64,000 bases of DNA from Engraulis encrasicolus. Lineage: Eukaryota; Chordata; Actinopteri; Clupeiformes; Engraulidae. Shown here piece by piece: positions 16,204 through 26,332 of this stretch. The notes below the pieces were generated by a model, which had not been told where the DNA came from, did not search any database, and saw only the letters and a list, made by a program, of their open reading frames with translations. The DNA lies in the NCBI RefSeq assembly GCF_034702125.1, contig NC_085876.1:2049725-2113724 (forward strand). The letters are read 5' to 3'. How positions within the stretch are numbered: position 1 is the first letter of the stretch; every line of letters starts with the position of its first letter. Made by a program: the position numbers and the translations under genes.

Positions 16204-16769
16204 GACGAGTCAATATTCCGAAAATTTCCCATTGATCCTACAGCCCACTAACTCGAAATAATTAAATTAAACCCTTTGCTCCGACAGCTCAATGTTCCGA
16301 CCAATGGCTGTTTGGGGTTGGTCATTATACCAGGTCATGTCCTGCTTTTTCCGGTGCCAAGTAGACTCCAGCTGCATGCGCTGCGACGAGCACATACTAC
16401 CTAGATGCTGTCTGAGTCAGTCTAGCTGTGCCCTTACCAAAACCACCCCTAAACACAACCTGTCATTAATGCAATGTTGCCTAGTTTTACAATTGTGCCC
16501 TTCCCAAAACCATTCCTAACCCATCAGTAAGCTACTGCAATGTTTCTGAGTTTCAAATTTGTGCCTTGACCAAAACTTTCCCTAAACCTAACCTGTCACA
16601 GACAGCTGCATGACCACTGCGCAGGCTGTCAGAGATGACGGTGATCTAAAGCAGCTTTTGGTCGGGACATTGGACTGTTGGGACAAAGGGTTTCATTTTA
16701 TTGTTAAAAAAATGATCTGAGACTAAGTGCTGTAGAATCAATGGGAAATGTTCGAAACATTGACGCATC
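16204..16769. mobile_element. Fold-back element with about 100-bp imperfect inverted arms
   Basis: Left arm 16,204-16,303 and the reverse complement of right arm 16,661-16,769 share GTCAATRTT, TTTCCCATTGAT, CTACAGC, AAACCCTTTG and CAATGTYCCGACC in the same order. The middle carries about three copies of a roughly 65-bp unit (TGTGCCYTKMCCAAAACC..CCTAAAC..AACCTGTCA). No coding capacity is visible. Long arms and internal tandem repeats fit a fold-back or MITE-type DNA element; no clear target duplication was found. Confidence 0.65.
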
Positions 16770-17187
16770 AGATCAATGGTGGGTCCGAAAAACGCGCAGA
16801 CCCCGTTTAGTAGCCGGTGAATTTTACAACAGGCGTATGGCAAACACAGAACTTTAAATATAGCGCCAAAACGAAAGTTTACTGTGGAATTCAAACTCTA
16901 ACTTCTTAAATATACAGCAGAAAATTCAGGCGAACAAACAGCCCGTCACTTAAACATACACTTAGATGCCTGTCAGGTGAGGGCTTGGAGGGGAAAAAAA
17001 AGATGAACTTGTTAATGTGGCACAAATTATTTCTCCGAGGAGGGCCATGATTCAAGGCGGCGGGAGGCGCCCTGTCAGTGAGGAGATGGAGACTACAGTC
17101 ACTTGCTGGATACAGGATTGAAGGAAGAGATTTCTGAGAGTGAGTCCAAAAATGTTTCAGGTTAATTCAGTCAAAATTTTCCGAGGG
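16770..17187. other. Intergenic, no gene seen
   Basis: No motif recognised upstream of the pogo relic. It may include the decayed upstream part of that transposon. Confidence 0.4.
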
Positions 17188-17631
17188 TGTTAAAAGTGTG
17201 ACGCTGAAGACGACCGGGCATGAGAAATGCCATGTTACTGTTGTGCTAGCAGCCAAAGGAGATGGGATCAAGCTGAAGCCATACACTGTTTTAAAGGGAG
17301 GCATACGGGAGGGGAAGGGAATAGCAGTGGATTCCAATGACACAGTTTTCAAGGGAGTCAGTGGATTCCAATGACGTGGTGTTCGCAACATCCAAAAATA
17401 GCTGGATGGACGACAGCCTGAACACTGACTGGCTGACAAAGGTGGTTGGAAGGCGGCTCTTTGGTGGTGAGCGTCTCCTGGTTTGGGACAGCTACAGGTG
17501 CCATATTTCTCAGGCCACCAAGACTGAGCTGAAAAATGGATATCGCAGGCGGATGTACAAAATATGTGCAACCTGAGAATGTCAGCTAGAATGCCGGGTT
17601 TAAAGCTCATCTGAAGCAGTCATATGATTAG
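17188..17631 (+). pseudogene. pogo/Tigger-like (POGK-type) DDE transposase relic
   Basis: In frame from 17,188 the DNA reads GVKSVTLKTTGHEKCHVTVVL..KGDGIKLKPYTVLKGG, the first part of a DDE_1 catalytic core as found in pogo/Tigger and POGK-like proteins. After a frameshift the next blocks are NSWMDDSLNTDWLTKVVGRR, RLLVWDSYRCHISQATKTEL and, after another shift, GGCTKYVQPENVS and NAGFKAHLKQSYD. The LLVWDSYRCH block carries the second catalytic Asp position. AGTGGATTCCAATGAC is tandemly duplicated (about 17,326-17,341 and 17,359-17,374), explaining one frameshift. An in-frame stop follows VQPENVS. It is a fossil with no intact reading frame. Confidence 0.85.
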
Positions 17632-17701
17632 GGTTGCCACCTGTGTCTGACAAAATCCTGGACATTTTGACCATCCAATCGTCCTTTTTGTTTGTAGGCA
17701 A

Positions 17702-18660
17702 AGGCACGTTTCTAGTAATGTGTCGTTCATGAAGGAACCGGTCGTTTTGAACGAGTCTTTGAAGTGAATGAAGCAAACTAGTTCCACGCCTCTCGTTCAC
17801 TTCGTTCATGCGTGAATCACCGGTCTCTGTCACTACTGTCAGTCAGTAGCAGAAGTGGTTGTCCAATGAGCATTTTAATCTGCGCAAAGGGGCACCACTT
17901 TATCTCTTAATGTGATGGCTTATACTATCAGAGCTTTCACACATACCAGGTATTTAGTTCATAATTTAGAGCTCAGCAGCTCACATAGTCCACAGCTCTG
18001 AACGAGTTGAGCTCTCATTCGTGAACGAGGAGCCAGTGAACTCCAGCCAATGGTTTCCATGACCACGAATACACAACTTAACATGGCAGAGACAAAGGCA
18101 TACTTCAACTTGGTAATGCAACTTGTAAATTATCTTATATTCTTGTTTAATGGGTGCTACTGTTTAATAAATAAAATTTATCTGCAAAATAGGTTTCAGG
18201 GGATAGTTTTAGACATGAGGAGCACCTTAGATCTACACTGCACAGCACAGCGAGAACGAACTGTGTTCAGACCGCGAACGAGAGAGACCAACTTGGGCGC
18301 ATAGCAACAGTCTCCATGACCATGAATAAACAACTTAACGTGGCAGAGACGAAGGGATACTTTTTGGTTAAAAGCAGCTTGTAATTGAGCTTTTTTTAAT
18401 GTGTGCTGCTGTTAAATAAATCATATTATTAGGCAAAATTAGTTAAGTTGATATGTTTGGACAAGAGAAGCACAGGCAAAGTAAGAATGCCCCCTCCTCC
18501 CGTTCACTGAACTAGTTTGCTCGACATTCACCCCTTGCTCTCTTGCATTTTGGCGTGACGTAATCAAATTGAACGAGTGAACGAGCAAATTCCTCTGCAG
18601 AACTGAACGAAGAGAACGAACTGGCGGGAAGGAATCGCCATGCCCTTCATTACACGTTTC
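17702..18660. repeat. GAACGA-rich interspersed repeat with internal duplication
   Basis: Both ends are rich in GTTCGT/GAACGA words (GAACCGGTCGTTTTGAACGAG at the left; GAACGAAGAGAACGAACTGG at the right). The ends carry short inverted similarity (GTAATG..AAGG against CCTTCATTAC). Two blocks at 18,057-18,195 and 18,315-18,441 are diverged copies of one unit (CCATGACCA.GAATA.ACAACTTAAC.TGGCAGAGAC). No coding motif. It interrupts the downstream part of the LINE at 18,726-19,546. Class unknown; hAT-like is one option. Confidence 0.5.
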
Positions 18661-18725
18661 ACACATCTAAGCAAGATAAAAAGCGGCAATTGTATGGCTT
18701 TGTAAAAATGACATGACAATTGCTC

Positions 18726-19546
18726 TGAACACACTTTGAACACACGGCCTGGAATCCCATCAGGTCCTGCTGCTTTCCGAATGTTGACTTGCTTGAAAGA
18801 TATCTGCACGTCAGCCACTGTGAGTATTAGGCCTGGGTCAGAGAAGTGAGAAATGGAGGGGGCTCTTACTGGAGGTTTGGTGTTGACCTCAAAACGTGTA
18901 TAGAACTGGTTCAGTTCGTCTGCAAGTGAGGGATGAGAGACTTGGATGTTGGATTTTTTCCCCTTCAGATCTGAAATCATGTGCAGTCAATGCCACATGT
19001 TTCTTGAGTCATTCCCTTCCAGCTGTTCCTCAATCTTATATTCTCTTTTTGCTGCTTTGATTGTTTTCCGCAGGTCATATCTGGCTTTTTTCTCCAGCTC
19101 TTTGTTTCCAGAGACAAATGCAATATCCCGGGCTCTTAGAGCAGATTCAACTTGGCTATTTATCCATGGTTTTTGATGTGGATACATTTTGTCAGTTTTT
19201 GATGGAACAATGTCTTCAACACACTTCTGAATGAATCCAGTGACTGTCTCTGTGTATACATCTATATCCCCCTATATCCCCATTAGATGCTTCACGGAAC
19301 ATGTCCCAATCAGTGCATTCAAAGCAGCCTTGCAGTGCACTGGAAAGCGGATTCCTCAGACCAGCAGCTAACTGTTTTGACAGTGGGTGGGCTCTGTTTT
19401 AGTTTTTGCTTGTAAGCTGGAAGGAGCAGGATAGAGGAATGATCCAATTTGCCAAACGGTGCGGGGAGGAGGGGCTTGTATGTGGAATAAAAAGAAATAA
19501 TGTATTTATTCTGTAAGAATAACCAAATGTAGCAATGTAAGGTCAA
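18726..19546 (-). pseudogene. L2/Rex1-type LINE fragment: endonuclease end to start of RT
   Basis: Read on the minus strand in order: KLDHSSILLLPAYKQKLK and KTVSCWSEESAFQC (end of the APE-type endonuclease), KMYPHQKPWINSQVESALRARD, FVSGNKELEKKARYDLRKTIKAAK, EQLEGNDSRNMWH, then QVNIRKAAGPDGIPGRVFKVC, the conserved start of the reverse transcriptase palm region. The order matches L2/Rex1-type fish LINEs. There are several in-frame stops and frameshifts, so it is non-functional. The RT downstream of GRVFKVC is missing, cut near the GAACGA-rich repeat. It could be the same family as the fragment at 12,636-13,274, which covers the opposite end of RT. Confidence 0.82.
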
Positions 19547-19761
19547 ACAGCTAACCTGATCACTTACAGTATGGTGTGTTCTTTGCTTGTGCTCTGCTGT
19601 TTTCTGCTCTTGGCTAAACTAATACATAGGAGGACTTAACTGATATAACTCTGGGCCCATACAGGAGTTACTGAGCATACAGGCTATTCTGATAAGACTA
19701 TTCTGATTTAATTTAATTCACCAAAACCTTACCTAGTCTTGCATTTGTATTTGGTATTTTT

Positions 19762-19992
19762 CTTTGCTGATGATATGAGTCCTGGCTGATTTTCCATGAA
19801 TGTCTTGAACTCAGAACAGGACAACTGAAAGTTTAGCCTGACTTAGAGCTCAGCCTTCACCATTGCAACAGAGAGTCTGTTTCTTTAATCAGTCCAAGCA
19901 TCCTTCATGAGACTAAACACACGTTCTGCATAGGCACTACTCACTGGTATTGAAAAAATGAAAGCAATCCGTTTTAACAGCTCCTGGGTGTC
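19762..19992 (-). pseudogene. hAT transposase C-terminal dimerisation-domain relic
   Basis: The minus strand reads LLKRIAFIFSIPVSSAYAER, VFSLMKDAWTD, RNRLSVAMVKAEL, VRLNFQLSCSEFKTFMEN in one frame with two internal stops (after AWTD and after KAEL). The SIPVSSAYAERVFS block is the hallmark of the hAT C-terminal dimerisation region. Nothing upstream resembles the catalytic core, so only the 3' end of the gene remains. It is not obviously part of the AAGTC-rich hAT at 23,617-30,675. Confidence 0.82.
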
Positions 19993-20614
19993 TTTTGGGG
20001 TTAAAAAATGGGCCCCCTTAGCGCAGCACCTATGTTATAACCTTACTGTCACCAATTTTGTAATGTCTATGTCTTAATCTGTTACTTAAGGTTCTCAGCA
20101 CTGCCATAGCAATGTTGTTATGATGTGAGTGTTTTCAGCAAATAGTGAATAGGCCCACCGGCCATCACATCTGCACTAAGAGTCTGTTGGGAGGGTGTGA
20201 AACAATTTATTTAGGATGATCACATCACTGTACAGACGGTCTTCTGCGTTTTTCGTTCCCATTCATTCCTATGGGAAACGTTTTTTTGCGAATATCTCCG
20301 GAACGGTAGGTCGTAGAGACTCGGGGGTTGGTCGCGTCAGACATAATTCGGGGTCAAGGAACACGCCTGTCTTGGTCCCGTGTCTCTACGACCTTGCGTT
20401 CCGGAGATATGAGCAAAATAAAGTTGTTTCCGGTCATAGCTCCGAACCTGAACGTCGTAGAGAGCTGGGGGTGGTCTCAAATTAAAGCTAGGGTCTTACA
20501 GAACCTATATAACCTGGATATAACTTAATAGTCTGTGACACCTTCCTGTCCAGACTTATGGGCCTTTGAACTATGGTAGATGAATGGTAGGGGGTACCAT
20601 TGGGGGTTTTTACC

Positions 20615-21541
20615 CTATATCCTAACCCTAACCCTAACCCTAACCCTAGGCTTCCCAACCAAGGACTGGCAGTTGACCACGTCATTCATGCCGAGGCATG
20701 ACCACATTTGGCAGGATCCTTTGGGAAGCAGCTTCTGAAGTCCATGTCGCGACCAAAACAAATGGACAGATGGGTCTTTGGCGTTAACGGTCAGGCCAAA
20801 GTGGACAGACATTGTGGAAATGCTCTTGGTATCAAGCCAGGGTTTGAAATTGATGAATCCCTCCCACTTCTGGCCAAAGCGGGTCAAGGATGGCACCAGA
20901 ACAACTGCATCATCAGTGTCGTTGACGTGGTCAACCGCCTTCTGAAGGACTCTCATCACAAGTTGGTGGTCTTGCGGAAGGACCTCAAATTTGGCTGTCA
21001 ATTGCAGGTTCTGCTTGGTGAAAGTGGGTCTCTTCAACTCTTCCACGCTTAATAGTTGGAGGTTGTCCTGGAAGGACTGCGCCACTTCCTCGAATGCTGT
21101 GATGGCAAGCTTTTGGTACTCCTTCTTGTCAAGGAGTTTATGCTCCGGTTTGTCCAGGTTTTTGGGATATGCCGTCAAGTTCAGGTAATATCCCCCATCG
21201 ACAAGGGCGATGACGATCCCTTGGATATTCCTTATGGCCTTTAAGGAGTTTGACTTCAGGGTCGTCAGGTTGATGTGCTTTTTCATGAAAATGAAAAAGT
21301 CTTTGCATTTCAACTGTTTCCTTGGAAGGAAGAGGAAGTGGATCCCCTGGAGAAGGGCTGGAAGCTCCTGCAGCTCTATCACCAATCCGTCAACATCCGA
21401 AGAAAAGTTGAGGTTTTCCAAAGGCTTCGGGACAACTGTGGGGTGCATATGGACCTTCACTGTGGTGGAAGTCAGGAACTCTTCGATTGTTCCACAATCC
21501 AGGTAGGGCCGTACAACGTTTTCATCGTTCTCCATTCCCAC
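20615..21541 (-). CDS. Unrecognised open frame, about 308 codons
   Basis: This is the longest low-bias open frame in the window. The frame opens after a TAG at about 21,569. The listed 5' codon at 21,541 is GTG; the first ATG is two codons in (about 21,535). The product starts acidic (DEDNEEFLTVGMENDENVV), with EEFLT occurring twice, and is mixed alpha/beta in character with balanced composition (LVIELQELPALLQGIHFLFL, NIQGIVIALVDGGYYLNL, LTRFGQKWEGFINFKPWL). I see no signal peptide, zinc finger, DDE or RT motif, and I do not recognise the family. The C-terminal RVRVRVRV comes from reading into TTAGGG-like repeats at 20,621-20,650, so the true stop may have been lost there. It lies inside the unclassified repeat unit 20,247-23,244. 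Most likely a transposon- or virus-derived gene, but function is unknown. Confidence 0.5.
   Translation of the reverse strand: MGMENDENVVRPYLDCGTIEEFLTSTTVKVHMHPTVVPKPLENLNFSSDVDGLVIELQELPALLQGIHFLFLPRKQLKCKDFFIFMKKHINLTTLKSNSLKAIRNIQGIVIALVDGGYYLNLTAYPKNLDKPEHKLLDKKEYQKLAITAFEEVAQSFQDNLQLLSVEELKRPTFTKQNLQLTAKFEVLPQDHQLVMRVLQKAVDHVNDTDDAVVLVPSLTRFGQKWEGFINFKPWLDTKSISTMSVHFGLTVNAKDPSVHLFWSRHGLQKLLPKGSCQMWSCLGMNDVVNCQSLVGKPRVRVRVRVRI
20621..20650. repeat. Telomere-like (CCCTAA)n, five units
   Basis: Near-perfect CCCTAA units on the plus strand. A degenerate TTAGGG stretch (GTTAGGCTTAGGGTTAGG) lies at about 21,585-21,602, so the open frame between is bracketed by telomere-like repeats in inverted orientation. 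Confidence 0.8.
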
Positions 21542-21603
21542 AGTGAGGAACTCTTCGTTGTCTTCATCCTATGGTTAAGTTTAGAGTTAGGCTTAGGGTT
21601 AGG

Positions 21604-22200
21604 TACATATCATAGAGCATGTCGCTAGGATGCCAACGCAAAAAACGGCTAGTTTCTAGCATGTACGGTTCCAAAGTTATTGCTAAAAAACTGAAAAGTT
21701 CGTTAATTGACCTAGTTAATTAGCTAATTAGATGCAGAACATTAATACGTCAAAGGTACTACATGTCAGAATCACTCTACGACGCTTCGTTTCAAAGATA
21801 TCGCGAAAAAACTGATTAATTAGCCAAAAAACGCTAATTAGCGTTAATTAACGTTACAATTAACAACCGCAAGTCACTACGACAACAACAAAGCAAACCG
21901 CAAGTCTCTACGATGTACGGTTCCGAAGAAAATTAAGAAAAACTAATTATAAATATTTATGTTATAAAAATATAAACATACTTACCATGCTGATCAGGTG
22001 AGCTCTCTACCCAGGCAAAGTGCACCTTTCCTGGGCTTGGTTAGTCCCTCGATGACCCTCGAGGTTTGGATGTGCACTCGGGCAGCCTTCCGGCGTCTGA
22101 AAGAGCTGTTTGATGTGGGGGGGAGACTTATATACCCCCGATGATGTCACTAATTGAATGATTGATTGCGTGCTGTGATTGGTCGATTGTAACTTTGGCT
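21604..22200. other. AT-rich interior of the unclassified element
   Basis: Contains repeated TTAATTAGC/GCTAATTA words (21,700-21,860) and several TCTCTACGA/CTACGACG words shared with the rest of the unit. No coding frame of note. Confidence 0.5.
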
Positions 22201-23244
22201 AGGAAGGTCGCAGGGTCAAGTTTGGAAAAAAAAGTTCAAAATTAGGGATACCAAAAGACTCCAAATGACCTGAAACATACTCCTAGCAACATTCCTCAGA
22301 TGCGTTTTTGGCTGTGGGACTTAGAAAAAAAATTCGGACTTGCCATAGGAATGAATGGGAAAACTGGATTTTTGCAATATCTCGGAAACTAAACGTCGCA
22401 CGGCTTCTCGGACGCGTCAGGGAGTTTCTGCATCCTAAAATTAGGTTACCTACCAAGTTTGGGGTTTCTGGGACCTTCGTGTGAATTTATACGAATATTC
22501 ATAGATTTGCGCGCGAGCGGGGGGGCGCCGGAGCCATCTCGGGCTAGGAACGAGCTAGAAACTTGCGGATGGTGTCTATGCGTTCGTGCTGACGCTCCGA
22601 AAAAAACGCATCCTCGTTTGTCTCTCTACGACGTTTCGTTGAAATTCTACGAGTATTTATGTGTTTTTTTAAGGTTCCGAGTACCTAATGCGTTCGGGGG
22701 CGTAACGTCGGCTAGGAACGTCGTAGGAAGATGCCGTAAAGTGCTACGTGTTCGTGGGGACCAGACGCTACTCATGGTACCACTCATGCGTCTCTACGAC
22801 CTTCCGTTGAGTTTTAGCTATTATTTCTTTAATATTCATTTTTTGAGCCTTTCGGGGGCGCTGTATCGCGTAGGAACGTCGTAGGAAGATGCCGTAAAGT
22901 CCAAACAGTTCGGGGTGACCCCCCGATAAAAACGCATCCTCATTTGTCACCTTACCTCTTTCCCCTAATTTCGTCATTATATATGTGCCGTTACATATTG
23001 GGTCAATTTGGAAAAAAATGTTCAAAATTATGTATACCAATAGACTCCAAATGACCTGAAACGTACTCCTAACAACATTCCCTAGGAGCGTTTTTGGCTG
23101 TGGGACTTGGTCGTTTTTTCGTTCCCATTCATTCCTATGGGAAACGGTTTTTCGCGAATAACTCCGGAACGGTAGGTCGTAGAGACTCGGGGGTTGGTCG
23201 CGTCAGACATAATTCGGGGTCAAGGAACACGCCTGTCTTGGTCC

Positions 23245-23608
23245 ATCAAAAGTTCAAATTGAGGCCATTTGGGTGCTTCTTTTAGGCTTAGGAAGCCAAT
23301 GTTTGCAAGCATCTCATCATTGAAGTCAAATCTCTCCGACTGCTTACACCTGTGTGAAGCTGGCCCCCTCTCAGACTGACAAATGAGTTTAATGCAATGG
23401 GCAACATCCACTCTTATCAAGCAGGGAGGTAGCTGGCTGGCTGGCTGGCTGACCGAGCATGCAGTACACCAAAGCAGGGGTTGATGTATGCCTTAAGGTC
23501 TGGTAAAGGTGTGTAGACCTTGACAAGAGCTTTAAGTATTGTCAGGGAGAAATCGGACACAGCCTGTTAAGGAATTGGTGCTCCTGCTTTATGCCACACA
23601 CTCAGTCA
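23245..23608 (-). pseudogene. Transposase-like gene, C-terminal piece of the split gene
   Basis: On minus, directly past the hAT target duplication, the frame reads LSVWHKAGAPIP, then QAVSDFSLTILKALVKVYTP and LKAYINPCFGV. After a frameshift in a (GCCA)n expansion it continues CLIRVDVAHCIKLICQ and ends with RFDFNDEMLANIGFLSLKEA near the edge of the unclassified repeat unit. The IRVDVAH block resembles a catalytic-Asp region of a DDE-type transposase. It continues in frame from the piece at 30,684-30,897, apart from one TGA at the join where TGG would fit. Family not certain; MULE/KDZ-like is only a guess. Confidence 0.6.
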
Positions 23609-23810
23609 GTTAGCAGCAGAGGTGTGACCAAGTCACTAAGTGCAAGTCACAAGTAAGTCTCGAGTCTTTCCACTCAAGTCCGAGTCAAGTCACAAGTCAA
23701 GACACATCTGACCAAGTCAAGTCCAAGTCCAAGTCGTACCCCAGCCAAGTTAAGTCCAAGTCCAAGTCTCATTTTTTTTCAAGTCCTTAACAAGTCACAA
23801 AGGGATTTTC

Positions 23811-24581
23811 TATTTGCAATCAAAATTTCGATCATAAATTCATTAGTATAATAATGAGACCTGAGTAAAAAGATGACAATTACTAAAACAGTTGCTGAGA
23901 AATCAGTCTAAACCAAACTACTGCTTGTGCTGTGTATGTAAAATGACATTTAATTTCATATTTTTTTTCACATAAAAATACATTTCATGTGAATTTGTAC
24001 TTAAACAAAGGAGCAACCATATGCCAAATATTTACTGTCCAGTGGGCAAATAGTCCTGTTTGCAAGAATGTGTGTGTATGTGTGTGTGTCCGTTCCATCA
24101 TCTGATGGCATAAACCTATTCCACTACTCAACCCTGGTCTTGGTGGTGGGCCGGTCATATCTAGTCAAGGTTGTAAGTTATACAGACTCTAGCATCATAA
24201 CGCTAAGGACAGGACTATGGTTAACTTTTTCACTAGGAGCACAGGCAGGGCCGCTGACAGCTTTGGCTGGAAGGTTTTGTCAAGACATTAGGGGGGCATG
24301 TTACACTTCCGACCTGAAAACGCGGATTCACACTTTCAGCGTACTATGTTTGAATTTACCCACAAAGGCCAAGGGTGAAAGTAGTAGCCTATTAATGTCT
24401 TACAGGTGCTACCCACCCTCCCCGCCTCTCTTTACTGTAGTGTAACACTCGACTAATGTAAACATTTTGGTTTGGCTTTAAAAGACGCCATTTTCCCTAA
24501 GGTACCATATTAAGCTCACCATTCTCATCAAGATATGACATACAGCAGGGGTAATCAATTTCTTTTTTTTTAAATTGAGCC

Positions 24582-24617
<36 letters not shown>

Positions 24618-26328
24618 ATGGGGGGTGGGGCTACACATGTGAGACAGGATGATGAGTTAACAGCACAGCTCAGCAGGCAGCCCTGTCTCAGCTGGTCCAT
24701 GATGTTCACTTCATCCCATTATATGTGAACCAAAAGCTGAGCATTGACAGTGTCATAACTGTGAACCCACCAATGAGCACATGCATGGTGCAGCACTAGG
24801 CTATAGTCTGCTGTAGGCTACGTGCCAACAGTATTTAGCCTAGTAGACACTTGTCCATATGGGCTAAGAAATGAGGACAAAGTAGGCCTAGTTAGTTGGA
24901 TTAAATTCCTGGTAAAGTAATGATGAATTTCCTGAATTTCCCCCTGGGGATCAATAAAGTTACTCTACTACTCTACTCTACTCTACTATTGTTGAAGCTG
25001 ATATCGACATTGTCGCTTTCCCCCTTACATTCTCGCCGCAATCCACCAACCATTTTTACTGCGTCACAGTCCAAGTTAACTAGAACTTCGTTTGCACAGT
25101 CATTAATCCACGTCTTGTTAATGATATTAGGCTACTAGACTATTCGCCAGCACGCTGTCAATTAAACATGGCGTTAGCGCTGCAGAATGTCAGTTATGGA
25201 AACGAGGCAACCTTGTTCTGCGCTTCTACAGTGTAGGAAGAAGGAAGGTTTGTAATGCCCTATCCAACATTTCGCTCTCATTTTTCCCGAACGAATATGC
25301 GCCTCGCGCCATGCTCTCGTCTCCCTGTTCTCCCCAATCGCCCTCTCCTCCCCCACAAAGGCACTTGTATGCTGTTCATGCCTCTTCAAAAATGTTAAGT
25401 TCACCGTCCAGGTCATAGATTGTAGCCAAAAAAAGTTCTGCTTCTATGTTTCCTAATTTTTGTTAATTTGGAAAACAGGGTTACATCCCAGTTCTCCAGT
25501 GCTGGCGTCGTGTAGCTCTAACGTGTCATTTCCAAGCAGCGGTAATTGTGACTCCAAACTCCCCCAAAATACCAAACAAAGCATGTAGTTCGAACTGTGA
25601 GAAACATAAGATAAAGCGGTGTCGACACCACGAGATACAAGGTTCGCGCGCGCACAAGGATTGGGCTGGGAGCAGCACGCGAGAGGGAACATGCTTTTTA
25701 TCCACGGGAGCCGACCCATGCCCATGTCTTGCGCTGCTCAGCAGTAGCTTGCAACCTCTACCTCGCATTACATTTAAACTTCACGATAGGCTGCATTAAA
25801 GATTGCGTTTGAACTGATGTGGCTGACATGATAGTGTGTCAAGGCTGAGTTTTAAAACGTTCAAGGAACAGGTATGGCATTATCTTACCATTTGACACAT
25901 GGGACACTGCTACTCTTTCAGCTGGCTGAGGCGGTATTCCAGGAATCAAAGATAGCCCTGATGTCCTTAGAAATGTTTCGATTCAAGTCATCGAACAACA
26001 AGCAGTGAGGTTCGGGGCGCATAGCTTGTTTATAGCCCTCAAGCGCAAGCTTTGCGGGAAGCAGTGTTGCTTGCGCTTAGTTTCTTCAAAGTTTTTCCAA
26101 TAGCCATGAAGTATTCCTCATCTTGCGCCTTGACCAATTATTTGACAATTTTGGTCGTTTGTCTTGTCTCTTTGCAAGACTGTCATGAATAGGCTATCGG
26201 CTAAATTATTTCCCTTTGGAACCATTCACCCAGCATCTAAAGTAGGCAACCGGTGGAGCTCTTTTGATGGATGCAAGACCAAGTGTTCTCTGCTCGCCTA
26301 TTTTCGATTGCATGCTGGAAGACTAAGA
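23811..26328. other. hAT interior, left part, no gene seen
   Basis: No transposase motif. It holds a short TG array (24,583-24,614) and a 55-bp retroposon-like tail at 24,934-24,990 (TTTCCCCCTGGGGATCAATAAAGT followed by CTACT units), a 3' end I associate with fish non-LTR retroposons. Confidence 0.5.
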
Positions 26329-26332
26329 CATG

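Larger units (their letters stand above)
20247..23244. mobile_element. Unclassified element with about 130-bp direct repeats at its ends
   Basis: Blocks 20,247-20,378 and 23,112-23,244 are direct repeats. Both read CGTTCCCATTCATTCCTATG.. and share an identical 78 bp from AACGGTAGGTCGTAGAGAC to CTTGGTCC. The right copy stops where sequence coding for the split transposase-like gene resumes (23,245). Other internal repeats are 22,207-22,320 against 23,000-23,113, and about three diverged units with GTAGGAACGTCGTAGGAAGATG (22,560-22,910). The left part also forms a hairpin (GGTCGTAGAGAC pairing with GTCTCTACGACC). The interior holds the 308-codon frame at 20,615-21,541. The terminal layout is LTR-like but lacks TG/CA ends, so the class is open. 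Confidence 0.45.

Noticed and set aside
17167..17610. 147-codon minus-strand frame
   Set aside because: It is antisense to the readable pogo transposase relic on plus.
20621..20650. True telomere or chromosome end
   Set aside because: Only five CCCTAA units, embedded within interspersed repeats and followed by more than 40 kb of ordinary DNA.
23220..23420. 66-codon minus frame as an independent gene
   Set aside because: It spans the junction of the unclassified repeat and the split transposase-like gene; only the inner part is meaningful and is annotated as that pseudogene.
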